Position numbers and translations under genes: made by a program
Assembly (NCBI GenBank): GCA_937902665.1
Contig: CALELM010000017.1
Coordinates: 1 to 26,955, forward strand
Source: an uncultured Selenomonadaceae bacterium
Lineage (GTDB): Bacteria; Bacillota; Negativicutes; Selenomonadales; Selenomonadaceae
Direction: 5' to 3'
DNA length: 26,955 nt
Shown here: positions 1-7,744 of the stretch, one piece after another
How the letters are laid out: each line of letters opens with the position of its first letter
How positions within the stretch are numbered: the stretch's first letter is position 1
The notes under the pieces: model-generated
What the model was told of the DNA's origin: nothing
What the model saw: the letters and a program-made list of their open reading frames with translations, nothing else
Database searches by the model: none

Positions 1-66
1 CGCTTCGTTGAAACGCGAATTGGAGGGAAAATGCTTATGGCATTTTCTTGAACAAAGGCGTTATAA
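1..66. repeat. 66-bp direct repeat, copy 1 (partial at window edge)
   Basis: These 66 bases match 10852-10917 at 64 positions; the differences are at 17 (g/a) and 56 (a/t). Similarity stops right after GTTATAA in both copies. The left limit of this copy is unknown because the window starts here. Inside is a perfect hairpin, AAAATGC-TTATG-GCATTTT (29-47), and a smaller one, CGTT-ga-AACG. A GGAGGG sits just before an ATG that would encode the hexapeptide MLMAFS. The unit is intergenic and structured. It could be the right end of an IS200/IS605-type element or a REP-like repeat; the identity is inferred. Confidence 0.85.
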
Positions 67-93
67 CCTGTGATATGAGGGAATGCAGGAGAG

Positions 94-125
94 GCGGCTG
101 TCAAGTGAATCTGGCAGCCGCTTTT
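94..125 (+). terminator. Rho-independent terminator
   Basis: A 10-bp stem, GCGGCTGTCA with TGGCAGCCGC (one G-T pair), encloses an 8-base loop and is followed by TTTTG. It would end a transcript entering from the left of the window, before the ABC-F gene. Confidence 0.8.
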
Positions 126-128
126 GTA

Positions 129-148
129 TTGCTTTCATATAGAAGCAA
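129..148. promoter_or_regulatory. imperfect palindrome upstream of the ABC-F gene
   Basis: TTGCTT and AAGCAA arms frame TCATATAG, giving a 20-base imperfect dyad about 50 bases before the ABC-F start and downstream of the terminator at 94-125. It lies where a promoter or operator is expected. I see no convincing -35/-10 pair, so a regulatory role is only inferred. Confidence 0.25.
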
Positions 149-197
149 AGCGGCGTTTATGATAAAATGAAGGAAATGGATGTTGAGGTGAAGGAAT

Positions 198-2129
198 GTG
201 GGCAGGTTGAAGGTGCAGGGATTAAAGAAATCCTTTGGTATAGAGGAGTTGTTCCATGATGTGCAGTTTGAGGTGGCACGCGGCGACAAGGTAGGCTTTG
301 TCGGCGCAAATGGTGCAGGAAAGACGACCTTGATGCGTATTTTGATGGGACAGGAGGAATACGATGCAGGATCGATCCAGTTTGAGAGCATGGACACGGT
401 AGGTTATGTCGAGCAGCAGGCACAATTCGGGGATGGGACGCTTTACGAGGAATTCAAGCGAGCGTTTGAGGATATTATTGAGCTTGGCAGGCGCAAGCAG
501 GAAATGGAAAAGGAGATTGCCGCTTGCCATGATGAGGAAAAGCTTTCGGAGTACGGTCGCATGGTTGAACGCTTTGAGCTGCTTGGCGGCTACGATTATG
601 AAAGCAGGATCCGCAGGATAGCCTTTGGACTTGGGTTTACGGAGGAGGATTTCAGGAAGAAGGCACAGCATTTTTCCGGCGGGCAGAAAACGAGAATCTG
701 TCTTGCCAAGGCATTGCTTCGTGAGCCGGATTTTTTGTTTCTAGATGAGCCGACCAATCACTTGGATATTGGCATGATCGAATGGCTGGAGGGATTTTTG
801 GCAAGCTATTCTGGCGGTGTCCTGCTGATTTCCCATGATCGCTTCTTTTTGGATCGTATTGCTACAAGGATCATTGAGCTGGACGGGAAATCTGTGACGA
901 GCTATGAGGGGAATTATACGCACTTTATGAAGGTGAAGGCGGAGCGTCGGGCGGCACTCAAGTCTGCTTATGAAAAACAGCAGGAGCATATTAGGAAAAC
1001 GGAGGAATATATCAGGAGATACAGGGCTGGAATCAAGTCGAAGCAGGCAAGAGGACGGCAGAGCCAGCTGAACCGCATGGAACGAATCGTGCTTCCGCCC
1101 GAAACAGCTGCGTTTAATTATTTTGTCTTTCATGCACCCTCGGAGTGTGCGCAGCGGGTGGCAGAGCTGGAGGACGTATCGGCAAGCTACGGTTCGCATG
1201 AGATTTTTTCTCACGCAAATCTTTTGATCCGCAAGGGAGACGGTGTTGCTCTTGTCGGGCCGAATGGTGCGGGCAAGACAACGCTTTTGAAGGTGCTGGT
1301 GGGGGAACTGGAGGCATCGGCAGGGCGTATCAAGCTGGGAAGCCGTGTCAAGGTCGGCTATTTTTCGCAGCAGCATGAGGGGCTTCACCCAGAAAACACG
1401 GTGCTGGATGAAATCCTGTATGAGTATGGCATTATGGAGGAACAGGCAAGAAAGTATTTGGGTGCATTCCTCTTTCATGGTGATGAGGTTTATCGTCGTA
1501 TCGGTGAATTGTCAGGAGGAGAGCAGTCACGCATTGCATTCTTGAAGCTGATGATGACGGGAGCGAACTTCCTCGTATTGGACGAGCCGACAAATCACTT
1601 GGATATTCCTGCCAAGGAAGCCGTGGAGGAGGCATTGATGGCTTTCCCTGGAACGTTTTTGGCGGTTTCCCATGACCGTTATTTTTTGGACAAGGTGGCA
1701 AATTGCACGTTGGAGCTGGAGAACGGAAGGCTCTTGGAATATGGCGGGAATTACAGCTACTATCGAATGAAGAAGGAAGAATGTGCCGGGATTTCGGAGG
1801 CAAGGCAGCAGGAGACGGAGAAAAAGGAAAATTCTCCTAAGGAAAAGGAAGCTGCTGAAAGGAAGAAGAAAGGGGAAGAACTTTCGGAGCAGGCAAAAAG
1901 AGGCATGATTCAAGGGATGAGCGAGACCAAGCGAATGGAACTGATCCAGCGTGCTGAGGCAGAAATCGCAATGGCAGAGGCAGAGCTGAAGGGCTTGGAA
2001 TTTGAGATGAATCAGGCGGAGGTGCAGGCAGATCCCGCAAAGAGCCTTGAGATTGCTGAGGCGTATGCGGCAAAGGAGCTTGAAATCAATATGCGTTACG
2101 AGAAATGGGAGCGGTTGACGGAGGCATGA
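198..2129 (+). CDS. ABC-F family ATPase (Uup/YdiF type)
   Basis: A cytoplasmic ABC-F protein with two nucleotide-binding domains and no membrane segment; this family acts on the ribosome. Domain 1 has Walker A GANGAGKTT (residues 36-44), signature FSGGQ and Walker B FLFLDEPTNHLD. Domain 2 has Walker A GPNGAGKTT (from residue 354), signature LSGGEQ and LVLDEPTNHLD. The basic helical linker typical of ABC-F lies between them (about 240-300). A charged coiled-coil tail from about 530 to 643 resembles Uup. The start is GTG behind GAGGTGA; the ATG two bases earlier is out of frame and stops quickly, and a TTG at 207 is an alternative. The stop is 2 nt before the preferred recD2 start, so the pair is co-transcribed. 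Whether it is a general translation factor or an antibiotic-protection type cannot be told from sequence alone. Confidence 0.95.
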   Translation: MGRLKVQGLKKSFGIEELFHDVQFEVARGDKVGFVGANGAGKTTLMRILMGQEEYDAGSIQFESMDTVGYVEQQAQFGDGTLYEEFKRAFEDIIELGRRKQEMEKEIAACHDEEKLSEYGRMVERFELLGGYDYESRIRRIAFGLGFTEEDFRKKAQHFSGGQKTRICLAKALLREPDFLFLDEPTNHLDIGMIEWLEGFLASYSGGVLLISHDRFFLDRIATRIIELDGKSVTSYEGNYTHFMKVKAERRAALKSAYEKQQEHIRKTEEYIRRYRAGIKSKQARGRQSQLNRMERIVLPPETAAFNYFVFHAPSECAQRVAELEDVSASYGSHEIFSHANLLIRKGDGVALVGPNGAGKTTLLKVLVGELEASAGRIKLGSRVKVGYFSQQHEGLHPENTVLDEILYEYGIMEEQARKYLGAFLFHGDEVYRRIGELSGGEQSRIAFLKLMMTGANFLVLDEPTNHLDIPAKEAVEEALMAFPGTFLAVSHDRYFLDKVANCTLELENGRLLEYGGNYSYYRMKKEECAGISEARQQETEKKENSPKEKEAAERKKKGEELSEQAKRGMIQGMSETKRMELIQRAEAEIAMAEAELKGLEFEMNQAEVQADPAKSLEIAEAYAAKELEINMRYEKWERLTEA

Positions 2130-2131
2130 GA

Positions 2132-4348
2132 ATGGAGCAAGGAACGCTGGATGGTATGGAGCATACGGAGGAAAGGTTGGAAGGAGTGGTTGACAGTATC
2201 GTTTTTTCGAGTGATGACGGAAGATTTTCCGTGTTCCGCCTGCGTCCTGCAAAGCAGAGAGGAAAGGTCAGCGTAACGATGCCCGCAGAGCCGCCTTTGG
2301 TTGGGCAGCAGGTCATTCTTCGCGGTAACTGGATTGTGCATCCACGCTTTGGCAATCAGTTCAAGGCAACAGGGATCCAAGTAACGGCACCTACCAGTGT
2401 GGACGGTATAGAGAGGTTCTTGGCATCAGGCATTGTGGCAGGAATTGGCCCTTCGATGGCAAAAAGGATTGTGAAGCGGTTTGGTGCGGACACATTGGAG
2501 GTTTTGGAAAAAAAGCCTTCTCTTTTGGAGCAGGTTCCTGGAATTGGAAAAAAGACGGCAGAAAAGATTGCGGCATCCTATCAGTCACATGCAGAGCTTC
2601 GGGAAATTATGATATGGTTGGAAAATCATGGGGTTTCCGGAACGTATGCGGCACGTATCTTCAAGACGTATAGCTCCTTTTCTGTTCATGTGCTGGAAAA
2701 TGAGCCTTATCGCTTGGCTGCTGAGGTGGAGGGCATTGGCTTTTCCACGGCAGATGCGATTGCGGCGGCAAGCGGTGTGAAGCATGACGATGTGTCCCGC
2801 ATTGCGGCAGGAATTGACTATGTGCTGTTGCAGATTGGGCTTTCCGGCCACGTCTGCATTCCGGAATTGCCGTTGACGGAACGAACCGCCAAGGTTTTGC
2901 AGGTGGAGCATGAGGCAGTGCGGGAGGTTCTCAGGAAGCAGTTGGAAGGACGCAGGGTCTTTGCGGAATTTGTGGGAGGAGAGAACCTGCTTTATCCCTC
3001 CTATCTTTACGCAGCAGAGAAAAGGACGGCAGAGAGGCTGCTTTGCCTTCAGCAAAAAGCGGAACGCCTTTCTGTATCGAATCCGGCCAAACTGGTTCAG
3101 AAGTGGGAACGGAAATCGGGAATCCGATTGGCGGAAAAACAGAGGGAGGCTGTGGCAGCTGTTCTGGAGCATGGCGTTTTCGTGCTGACGGGAGGACCGG
3201 GAACGGGAAAGACCACGGTGGTTCGTGGCATGATTGAGGTTCTGGAGGCACAGGGCTGGCACGTTCTTCTCGGCGCACCGACTGGACGTGCTGCCAAACG
3301 GCTTTCCGAAGCAACGGAACGCAGGGCTGTCACGGTTCACAGGCTCTTGGAGGCACAGGGAGGAACGCAGACGGACGGTTCTTCTATGTTTGCGAAGGAT
3401 ATGGACGAGCCGTTGGAGGCAGATGCTATTATTTTGGATGAAGTTTCCATGATGGATATTGTGCTGATGTATCATTTCTTGGATGCTGTGCCGAACGGCT
3501 GCCATGTTATCTTTGTTGGAGATGTTGACCAGCTTCCTGCCGTTGGCCCGGGTTCTGTGCTTCAAGATATTTTGCGTTCCCGTGTCATACCGAGTATTTG
3601 CCTCAAGGAAGTCTTTCGGCAGGATGAGGAAAGCAGGATTGTCCTCAATGCCCATGCAATCAATGCGGGCAGGCTTCCTGTCTGCCTGCCTCATGGGGAT
3701 TTTCGCTTTTTGGAAATGGGAAGCTCAGAGCAGGTTGTAGAGAAACTCGTGGAACTATGCGTAAAGGATCTTCCGCAAGCGGGATATTCGCCTTTGACAG
3801 ATGTGCAAGTGCTTTCTCCCATGCACCGTCAGGACTGCGGTGTGGATAATTTAAACAATAGACTGCAGGCGGCATTGAATCCCAAGTCACCGCATAAGCC
3901 GGAGTATGTGAATTCTGCACAGGTCTTTCGCTTGGGGGACAAGGTCATGCAGACGAAAAATAATTATGCAAAGCAGGTGTTTAATGGGGATATCGGTTTT
4001 ATCGAGTTCATGGACGAGAACGTGGTTCAGGTACGTTACAGTGAAGAACTGCTGGTGGATTATGAGAGGAATGAATTGATAGAATTACAGCTAGCCTATG
4101 CAATGAGCGTGCATAAGAGCCAAGGAAGCGAGTATCCCGTGATTCTTCTGCCGCTAGTTCCGGGTCATCATGTGATGCTGCAGCGCAATCTTCTTTATAC
4201 CGCAGTAACAAGAGCAAAATCACTGGTTATTCTGCTTGGCAGCAAGGCGGCACTCTGCACGGCGGTGGAAAACGACCGCACAAAAAAACGATGCACCCTG
4301 CTGGCAGAACGATTGGCAGGAAAACTGGGAACCATGGAATCTTGCTGA
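2132..4348 (+). CDS. recD2: RecD2-type ATP-dependent 5'-3' DNA helicase
   Basis: A superfamily 1B helicase of the RecD2 kind, which works without RecBC in DNA repair. The N-terminal part (about 1-90) is the RecD2 OB-like region, followed by helix-hairpin-helix repeats with VPGIGKKTAEKI. The motor has Walker A GGPGTGKT (residues 354-361), APTGRAAKRL, DEVSMMD, GDVDQLPAVGPG, and the C-terminal AMSVHKSQGSEYP and YTAVTRAK motifs. The length of 738 residues is normal for RecD2. I prefer ATG at 2132 because GGAGG at 2120-2124 is 7 nt upstream. ATGs at 2105 and 2126 are in frame but have no site at a good distance, and 2105 would overlap the ABC-F gene. A terminator starts at the stop codon. Confidence 0.95.
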   Translation: MEQGTLDGMEHTEERLEGVVDSIVFSSDDGRFSVFRLRPAKQRGKVSVTMPAEPPLVGQQVILRGNWIVHPRFGNQFKATGIQVTAPTSVDGIERFLASGIVAGIGPSMAKRIVKRFGADTLEVLEKKPSLLEQVPGIGKKTAEKIAASYQSHAELREIMIWLENHGVSGTYAARIFKTYSSFSVHVLENEPYRLAAEVEGIGFSTADAIAAASGVKHDDVSRIAAGIDYVLLQIGLSGHVCIPELPLTERTAKVLQVEHEAVREVLRKQLEGRRVFAEFVGGENLLYPSYLYAAEKRTAERLLCLQQKAERLSVSNPAKLVQKWERKSGIRLAEKQREAVAAVLEHGVFVLTGGPGTGKTTVVRGMIEVLEAQGWHVLLGAPTGRAAKRLSEATERRAVTVHRLLEAQGGTQTDGSSMFAKDMDEPLEADAIILDEVSMMDIVLMYHFLDAVPNGCHVIFVGDVDQLPAVGPGSVLQDILRSRVIPSICLKEVFRQDEESRIVLNAHAINAGRLPVCLPHGDFRFLEMGSSEQVVEKLVELCVKDLPQAGYSPLTDVQVLSPMHRQDCGVDNLNNRLQAALNPKSPHKPEYVNSAQVFRLGDKVMQTKNNYAKQVFNGDIGFIEFMDENVVQVRYSEELLVDYERNELIELQLAYAMSVHKSQGSEYPVILLPLVPGHHVMLQRNLLYTAVTRAKSLVILLGSKAALCTAVENDRTKKRCTLLAERLAGKLGTMESC

Positions 4349-4378
4349 ATGAAGCCGATTCTGCTTCGTTTTCTTTTT
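4348..4378 (+). terminator. Rho-independent terminator after recD2
   Basis: The arms AATGAAGC and GCTTCGTT (8 bp, one G-T pair) around loop CGATTCT are followed by TTCTTTTT. The stem begins on the last base of the recD2 stop codon, so it closes the ABC-F/recD2 operon. Confidence 0.75.
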
Positions 4379-4473
4379 GAAGAAAGTTTTTTTGCAGATA
4401 GGAATTTTTTAATTTTTGTCTAATATATGTACTGAGGGAAGTCATCAATGATTTTGAAGGATGTGATAATGTT

Positions 4474-5559
4474 ATGTTAAAGGCTTATGCGATAGAGGAC
4501 TTGCGAGCTGGCATGGTGATTGGGAGAGATGTTGTAGATTCAGATGCTGGTGTTTTGCTTGGCAAGGGAAGCGTATTGACAAATCAAATGATATATTCCT
4601 TGCTGGAAAGACCGATTTTTTCGGTCTATGTGGATGAAAGCGAGGAGGAGGAAACGGTAATTCCTGGCAAAGAGCATTTAGTGGATCGTACCTATGCGGG
4701 TTGCTATGACTTGGTGTATCATCGCGTCAGCCATTTGTTCATGACATTGGATGAGACAGGCCAGCTGGATATAGCAGAGCTGCAGTCTATCGTTGATGAG
4801 GAGATTTTCCCGAAACTTTGCGACGGCGCTACGGCAGTTTCGCAGATTCACAACATGCCGCGCGAGGGAAACTACTTGATACATCATTGCCTTCATGTGG
4901 CAATCTTGGCAGGGCTGATGGGGAAGTGGCTTTCTGACTGGTCCGAGCTGAAGCAGCGGGAATTGGTCTTGGCAGGCTTGATCCATGACATTGGGAAGCT
5001 GCGGGTTTCGCAGGAAATCCTGAATAAGAACGGCGAGCTTACTGCCGAGGAGTTCAGGGAAATCCAGAAGCATACGGAGCATGGGTACAACATGCTGAAG
5101 CTTGGCACATTGGGAAAGAACCGGCAGATTCTTTTTGCTGTGCTTCAGCATCATGAGCGCTGTGATGGCTCCGGTTATCCAAATGGCGTGCTTCGTGAGC
5201 AGATATCAGATTATGGACGGATCATTGCTTTGCTTGATATTTATGATGCGATGGCTGCAGACAGAGTCTATGCAAAGCGTCGCTCGCCTTTTGATGTCTT
5301 TGCTATTTTGTACGAAGATATATTGAGAGGGAAGCTGGATACGGAATATGGCGTATATTTCTTGAAGCACCTTTGCCATGCACTGAATGGGAACTGGGTG
5401 CGCTTGAGCGATGGTTCCAAGGGCAAGATTGTGTACATTGACGAAAGCCGGGTGACTTCGCTTCCTGTTGTGCAGATTACAGAGGATAAGTTTATTGACT
5501 TGAACCAGAACACAAGCGTAAAAATTGAGGCATTGCTGACAGCAAATGAGCTTGGATGA
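4474..5559 (+). CDS. HD-GYP domain cyclic di-GMP phosphodiesterase
   Basis: A cytoplasmic signalling hydrolase expected to break down cyclic di-GMP. The N-terminal 60 residues form a small module with GMVIGRDVVDSD and GKGSVL. The HD-GYP domain covers roughly 115-300. It shows HD in GLIHDIGKL (H171, D172), HTEHG near 209, and HHERCDGSGYP (226-236), which fits the canonical HHExxDGxGYP. The metal and GYP residues look intact, so the protein is probably active. The C-terminal segment (300-361) has GNWVRLSDGSKGKIVYID, often seen after this domain. There is no receiver or membrane segment, so any sensory input must come from partners. AAGGATG lies 10 nt before the ATG. It stands alone between two terminators. 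Confidence 0.92.
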   Translation: MLKAYAIEDLRAGMVIGRDVVDSDAGVLLGKGSVLTNQMIYSLLERPIFSVYVDESEEEETVIPGKEHLVDRTYAGCYDLVYHRVSHLFMTLDETGQLDIAELQSIVDEEIFPKLCDGATAVSQIHNMPREGNYLIHHCLHVAILAGLMGKWLSDWSELKQRELVLAGLIHDIGKLRVSQEILNKNGELTAEEFREIQKHTEHGYNMLKLGTLGKNRQILFAVLQHHERCDGSGYPNGVLREQISDYGRIIALLDIYDAMAADRVYAKRRSPFDVFAILYEDILRGKLDTEYGVYFLKHLCHALNGNWVRLSDGSKGKIVYIDESRVTSLPVVQITEDKFIDLNQNTSVKIEALLTANELG

Positions 5560-5603
5560 TGGATAAGTTTTTGGGGAAGCACGGGTTGCTTGCTGTATAC
5601 AGA

Positions 5604-5631
5604 AGGTTGCCGAGAAATCGGCAGCCTTTTT
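5604..5631 (+). terminator. Rho-independent terminator after the HD-GYP gene
   Basis: A 10-bp stem, AGGTTGCCGA with TCGGCAGCCT (one G-T pair), around a GAAA tetraloop is followed by TTTTT. It is a textbook intrinsic terminator and separates the HD-GYP gene from uvrBA. Confidence 0.9.
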
Positions 5632-5698
5632 CTGTGTTGGTCGGTATGTTTTTTCATGGCTTCCGTCAAAATGTGTTTTTGGAAGGAGATGCAAGGTC

Positions 5699-7738
5699 AT
5701 GGTACCAAAGCTCAATACGGTACAGGTGAAGCAGGAGAAAGCTTTTGAGGTAGCAGCTCCCTTTGAGCCAATGGGGGATCAGCCCAAAGCGATTGAGGAC
5801 TTGGCGGCCGGCGTGGAAAACGGACAGGAAACGCAGGTTCTTCTGGGCGCAACGGGGACGGGAAAGACCTATACGATTGCTAAGGTTATCGAAAAGGTGC
5901 AAAGACCGACCTTGGTGATTGCCCATAACAAAACCTTGGCGGCACAGCTTGCAAGCGAGTTCAAGGCATTCTTTCCCAATAATTATGTTGGATATTTTGT
6001 CAGCTATTATGACTACTACCAGCCGGAGGCATATATTGCTTCCACGGATACCTATATTGAAAAGGATGCATCCATCAATGATGAAATTGATGAGCTTCGC
6101 CATTCGGCAACCTGTTCGCTTTTTGAACGGCGTGATGTCATCATCGTAGCGAGTGTGTCCTGCATTTACGGCTTGGGCTCGCCGGAGAGCTATCATGAAA
6201 TGGTGCTTTCCCTCCATAAAGGACAATTTATTGAACGGGACGAGATTTTGAGAAAGCTGGTTTCCATTCGCTATGACAGGAATGATGTTGCATTTGAGCG
6301 AGGCACGTTTCGTGTCAAGGGAGATGTCATAGAGGTATTTCCTGCTGGGTACAACAATCGCGCAGTTCGTATTGAGATGTTTGGTGATGAAGTGGAACGA
6401 GTGAGGGAATTTGATGTGGTAACGGGGGAGATTTACGGGGAACGGACGCATTTGATGGTCTTTCCTGCTTCGCATTATGTGACAGCTGAGGAGGATATGA
6501 AGGAAGCAAGGGAAGCGATACGTACAGAAATGGAGCTTCAAGTGGCAGAATTCAAGGCACAGGGAAAGCTTTTGGAGGCACAGCGTATTGAGCAGAGGAC
6601 CAGTTACGACTTGGAAATGATGGAGGAGATGGGCTATTGCTCCGGCATTGAGAACTACTCCCGTCATTTGACGAAGCGCAAGGCAGGAGAAGCGCCTTAC
6701 ACGCTTTTGGATTATTTCCCGGAGGATTTCTTGATTGTCATGGACGAGTCTCATGTGACGCTTCCGCAGGTTCATGCCATGTACGCAGGGGACAGAAGCC
6801 GTAAAGAATCCTTGGTCATGAACGGGTTCCGCCTGCCGTCTGCCTTTGATAACCGCCCTTTGAAGTTTGAGGAATTTGCGGAACGTATCCATCAGATTAT
6901 TTATGTCTCGGCAACTCCCGGAAAATATGAGCTGGAGAAGTCACAGCAGGTCGTGCAGCAAATCATCCGTCCTACGGGGCTTTTGGATCCAGAGGTTGAG
7001 ATTCGTCCGTTGGAGGGACAGATCGATGACCTGCTCTCTGAGATCAAGCTTCGTATCGAGAGCAGGGAACGTGTTCTCGTTACGACACTGACCAAGAAGA
7101 TGGCAGAGAATCTGACGGATTACTTGAAGGAGTCAGGCATCAAAGTAAGATACCTCCATTCGGATATTGCAACGATTGAGAGAGCAGAAATTGTGCATGA
7201 CCTTCGTGCGGGCGAGTTTGATGTACTGGTCGGCATCAACCTGCTGCGGGAGGGATTGGATATGCCGGAGGTATCTTTGATTGCTATTTTGGACGCAGAC
7301 AAGGAGGGCTTCCTTCGCTCGGACACATCCCTGATCCAGACCATTGGACGTGCCGCCCGCAATGTGCATGGGCATGTCATCATGTATGCGGATCGCAAGA
7401 CAGATTCCATGAAGCGGGCTATTGATGAAACACAGCGCCGCCGCACGATACAGGAGGCATACAACAGGGAGCATGGAGTCGTTCCAAAAACAATCGTAAA
7501 GCCCGTGGTTCCATTGATTGAAACGACCTTGGTTGCGGAAACAGCGGCAAAATATGGGGAAAAGACAGGGAACAAGAAGCTGTCGGGCAAGGAGAAGGAA
7601 AAGGTCTTGCAGGGCCTGCTTCGGGAAATGCAGCAGGCATCGAGGGCGTTGGAATTTGAGCGGGCGGCAGAGCTTCGGGATATGATTATCGAGCTGGAGG
7701 GCAGTATGCCAGCGCTGGCAAAGAGGAAGAAAGGCTGA
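5699..7738 (+). CDS. uvrB: UvrABC nucleotide excision repair subunit UvrB
   Basis: The damage-verification helicase of nucleotide excision repair; it receives DNA from UvrA and then recruits UvrC. Walker A GATGTGKT is at residues 50-57. The damage-gripping beta-hairpin YYDYYQPEAYI follows at about 105-115, then DESHVTLPQ, SATPG and the helicase end motif QTIGRAARN. A C-terminal UVR helix pair (RALEFERAAELRDMI, about 645-660) is the UvrC/UvrA contact. At 679 residues it is full length. AAGGAG lies 10 nt before the ATG. The uvrA start is 6 nt after the stop, so the two form an operon. I searched the 70 bases upstream by eye for a CGAAC-N4-GTTCG type LexA box and saw none. Confidence 0.97.
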   Translation: MVPKLNTVQVKQEKAFEVAAPFEPMGDQPKAIEDLAAGVENGQETQVLLGATGTGKTYTIAKVIEKVQRPTLVIAHNKTLAAQLASEFKAFFPNNYVGYFVSYYDYYQPEAYIASTDTYIEKDASINDEIDELRHSATCSLFERRDVIIVASVSCIYGLGSPESYHEMVLSLHKGQFIERDEILRKLVSIRYDRNDVAFERGTFRVKGDVIEVFPAGYNNRAVRIEMFGDEVERVREFDVVTGEIYGERTHLMVFPASHYVTAEEDMKEAREAIRTEMELQVAEFKAQGKLLEAQRIEQRTSYDLEMMEEMGYCSGIENYSRHLTKRKAGEAPYTLLDYFPEDFLIVMDESHVTLPQVHAMYAGDRSRKESLVMNGFRLPSAFDNRPLKFEEFAERIHQIIYVSATPGKYELEKSQQVVQQIIRPTGLLDPEVEIRPLEGQIDDLLSEIKLRIESRERVLVTTLTKKMAENLTDYLKESGIKVRYLHSDIATIERAEIVHDLRAGEFDVLVGINLLREGLDMPEVSLIAILDADKEGFLRSDTSLIQTIGRAARNVHGHVIMYADRKTDSMKRAIDETQRRRTIQEAYNREHGVVPKTIVKPVVPLIETTLVAETAAKYGEKTGNKKLSGKEKEKVLQGLLREMQQASRALEFERAAELRDMIIELEGSMPALAKRKKG

Positions 7739-7744
7739 AACGGA

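Noticed and set aside
2585..3694. Long minus-strand open frames opposite recD2, uvrB (5666-6892), uvrA (7841-9145) and the channel gene (12763-13989), each 370-430 codons
   Set aside because: Each lies opposite a gene with full family motifs, lacks a ribosome site and has His/Arg/Cys-rich, domain-free translation, as expected for shadows.
5632..5698. A LexA-type SOS box before uvrB
   Set aside because: No CGAAC-N4-GTTCG-like sequence is visible; a divergent box cannot be excluded by eye.
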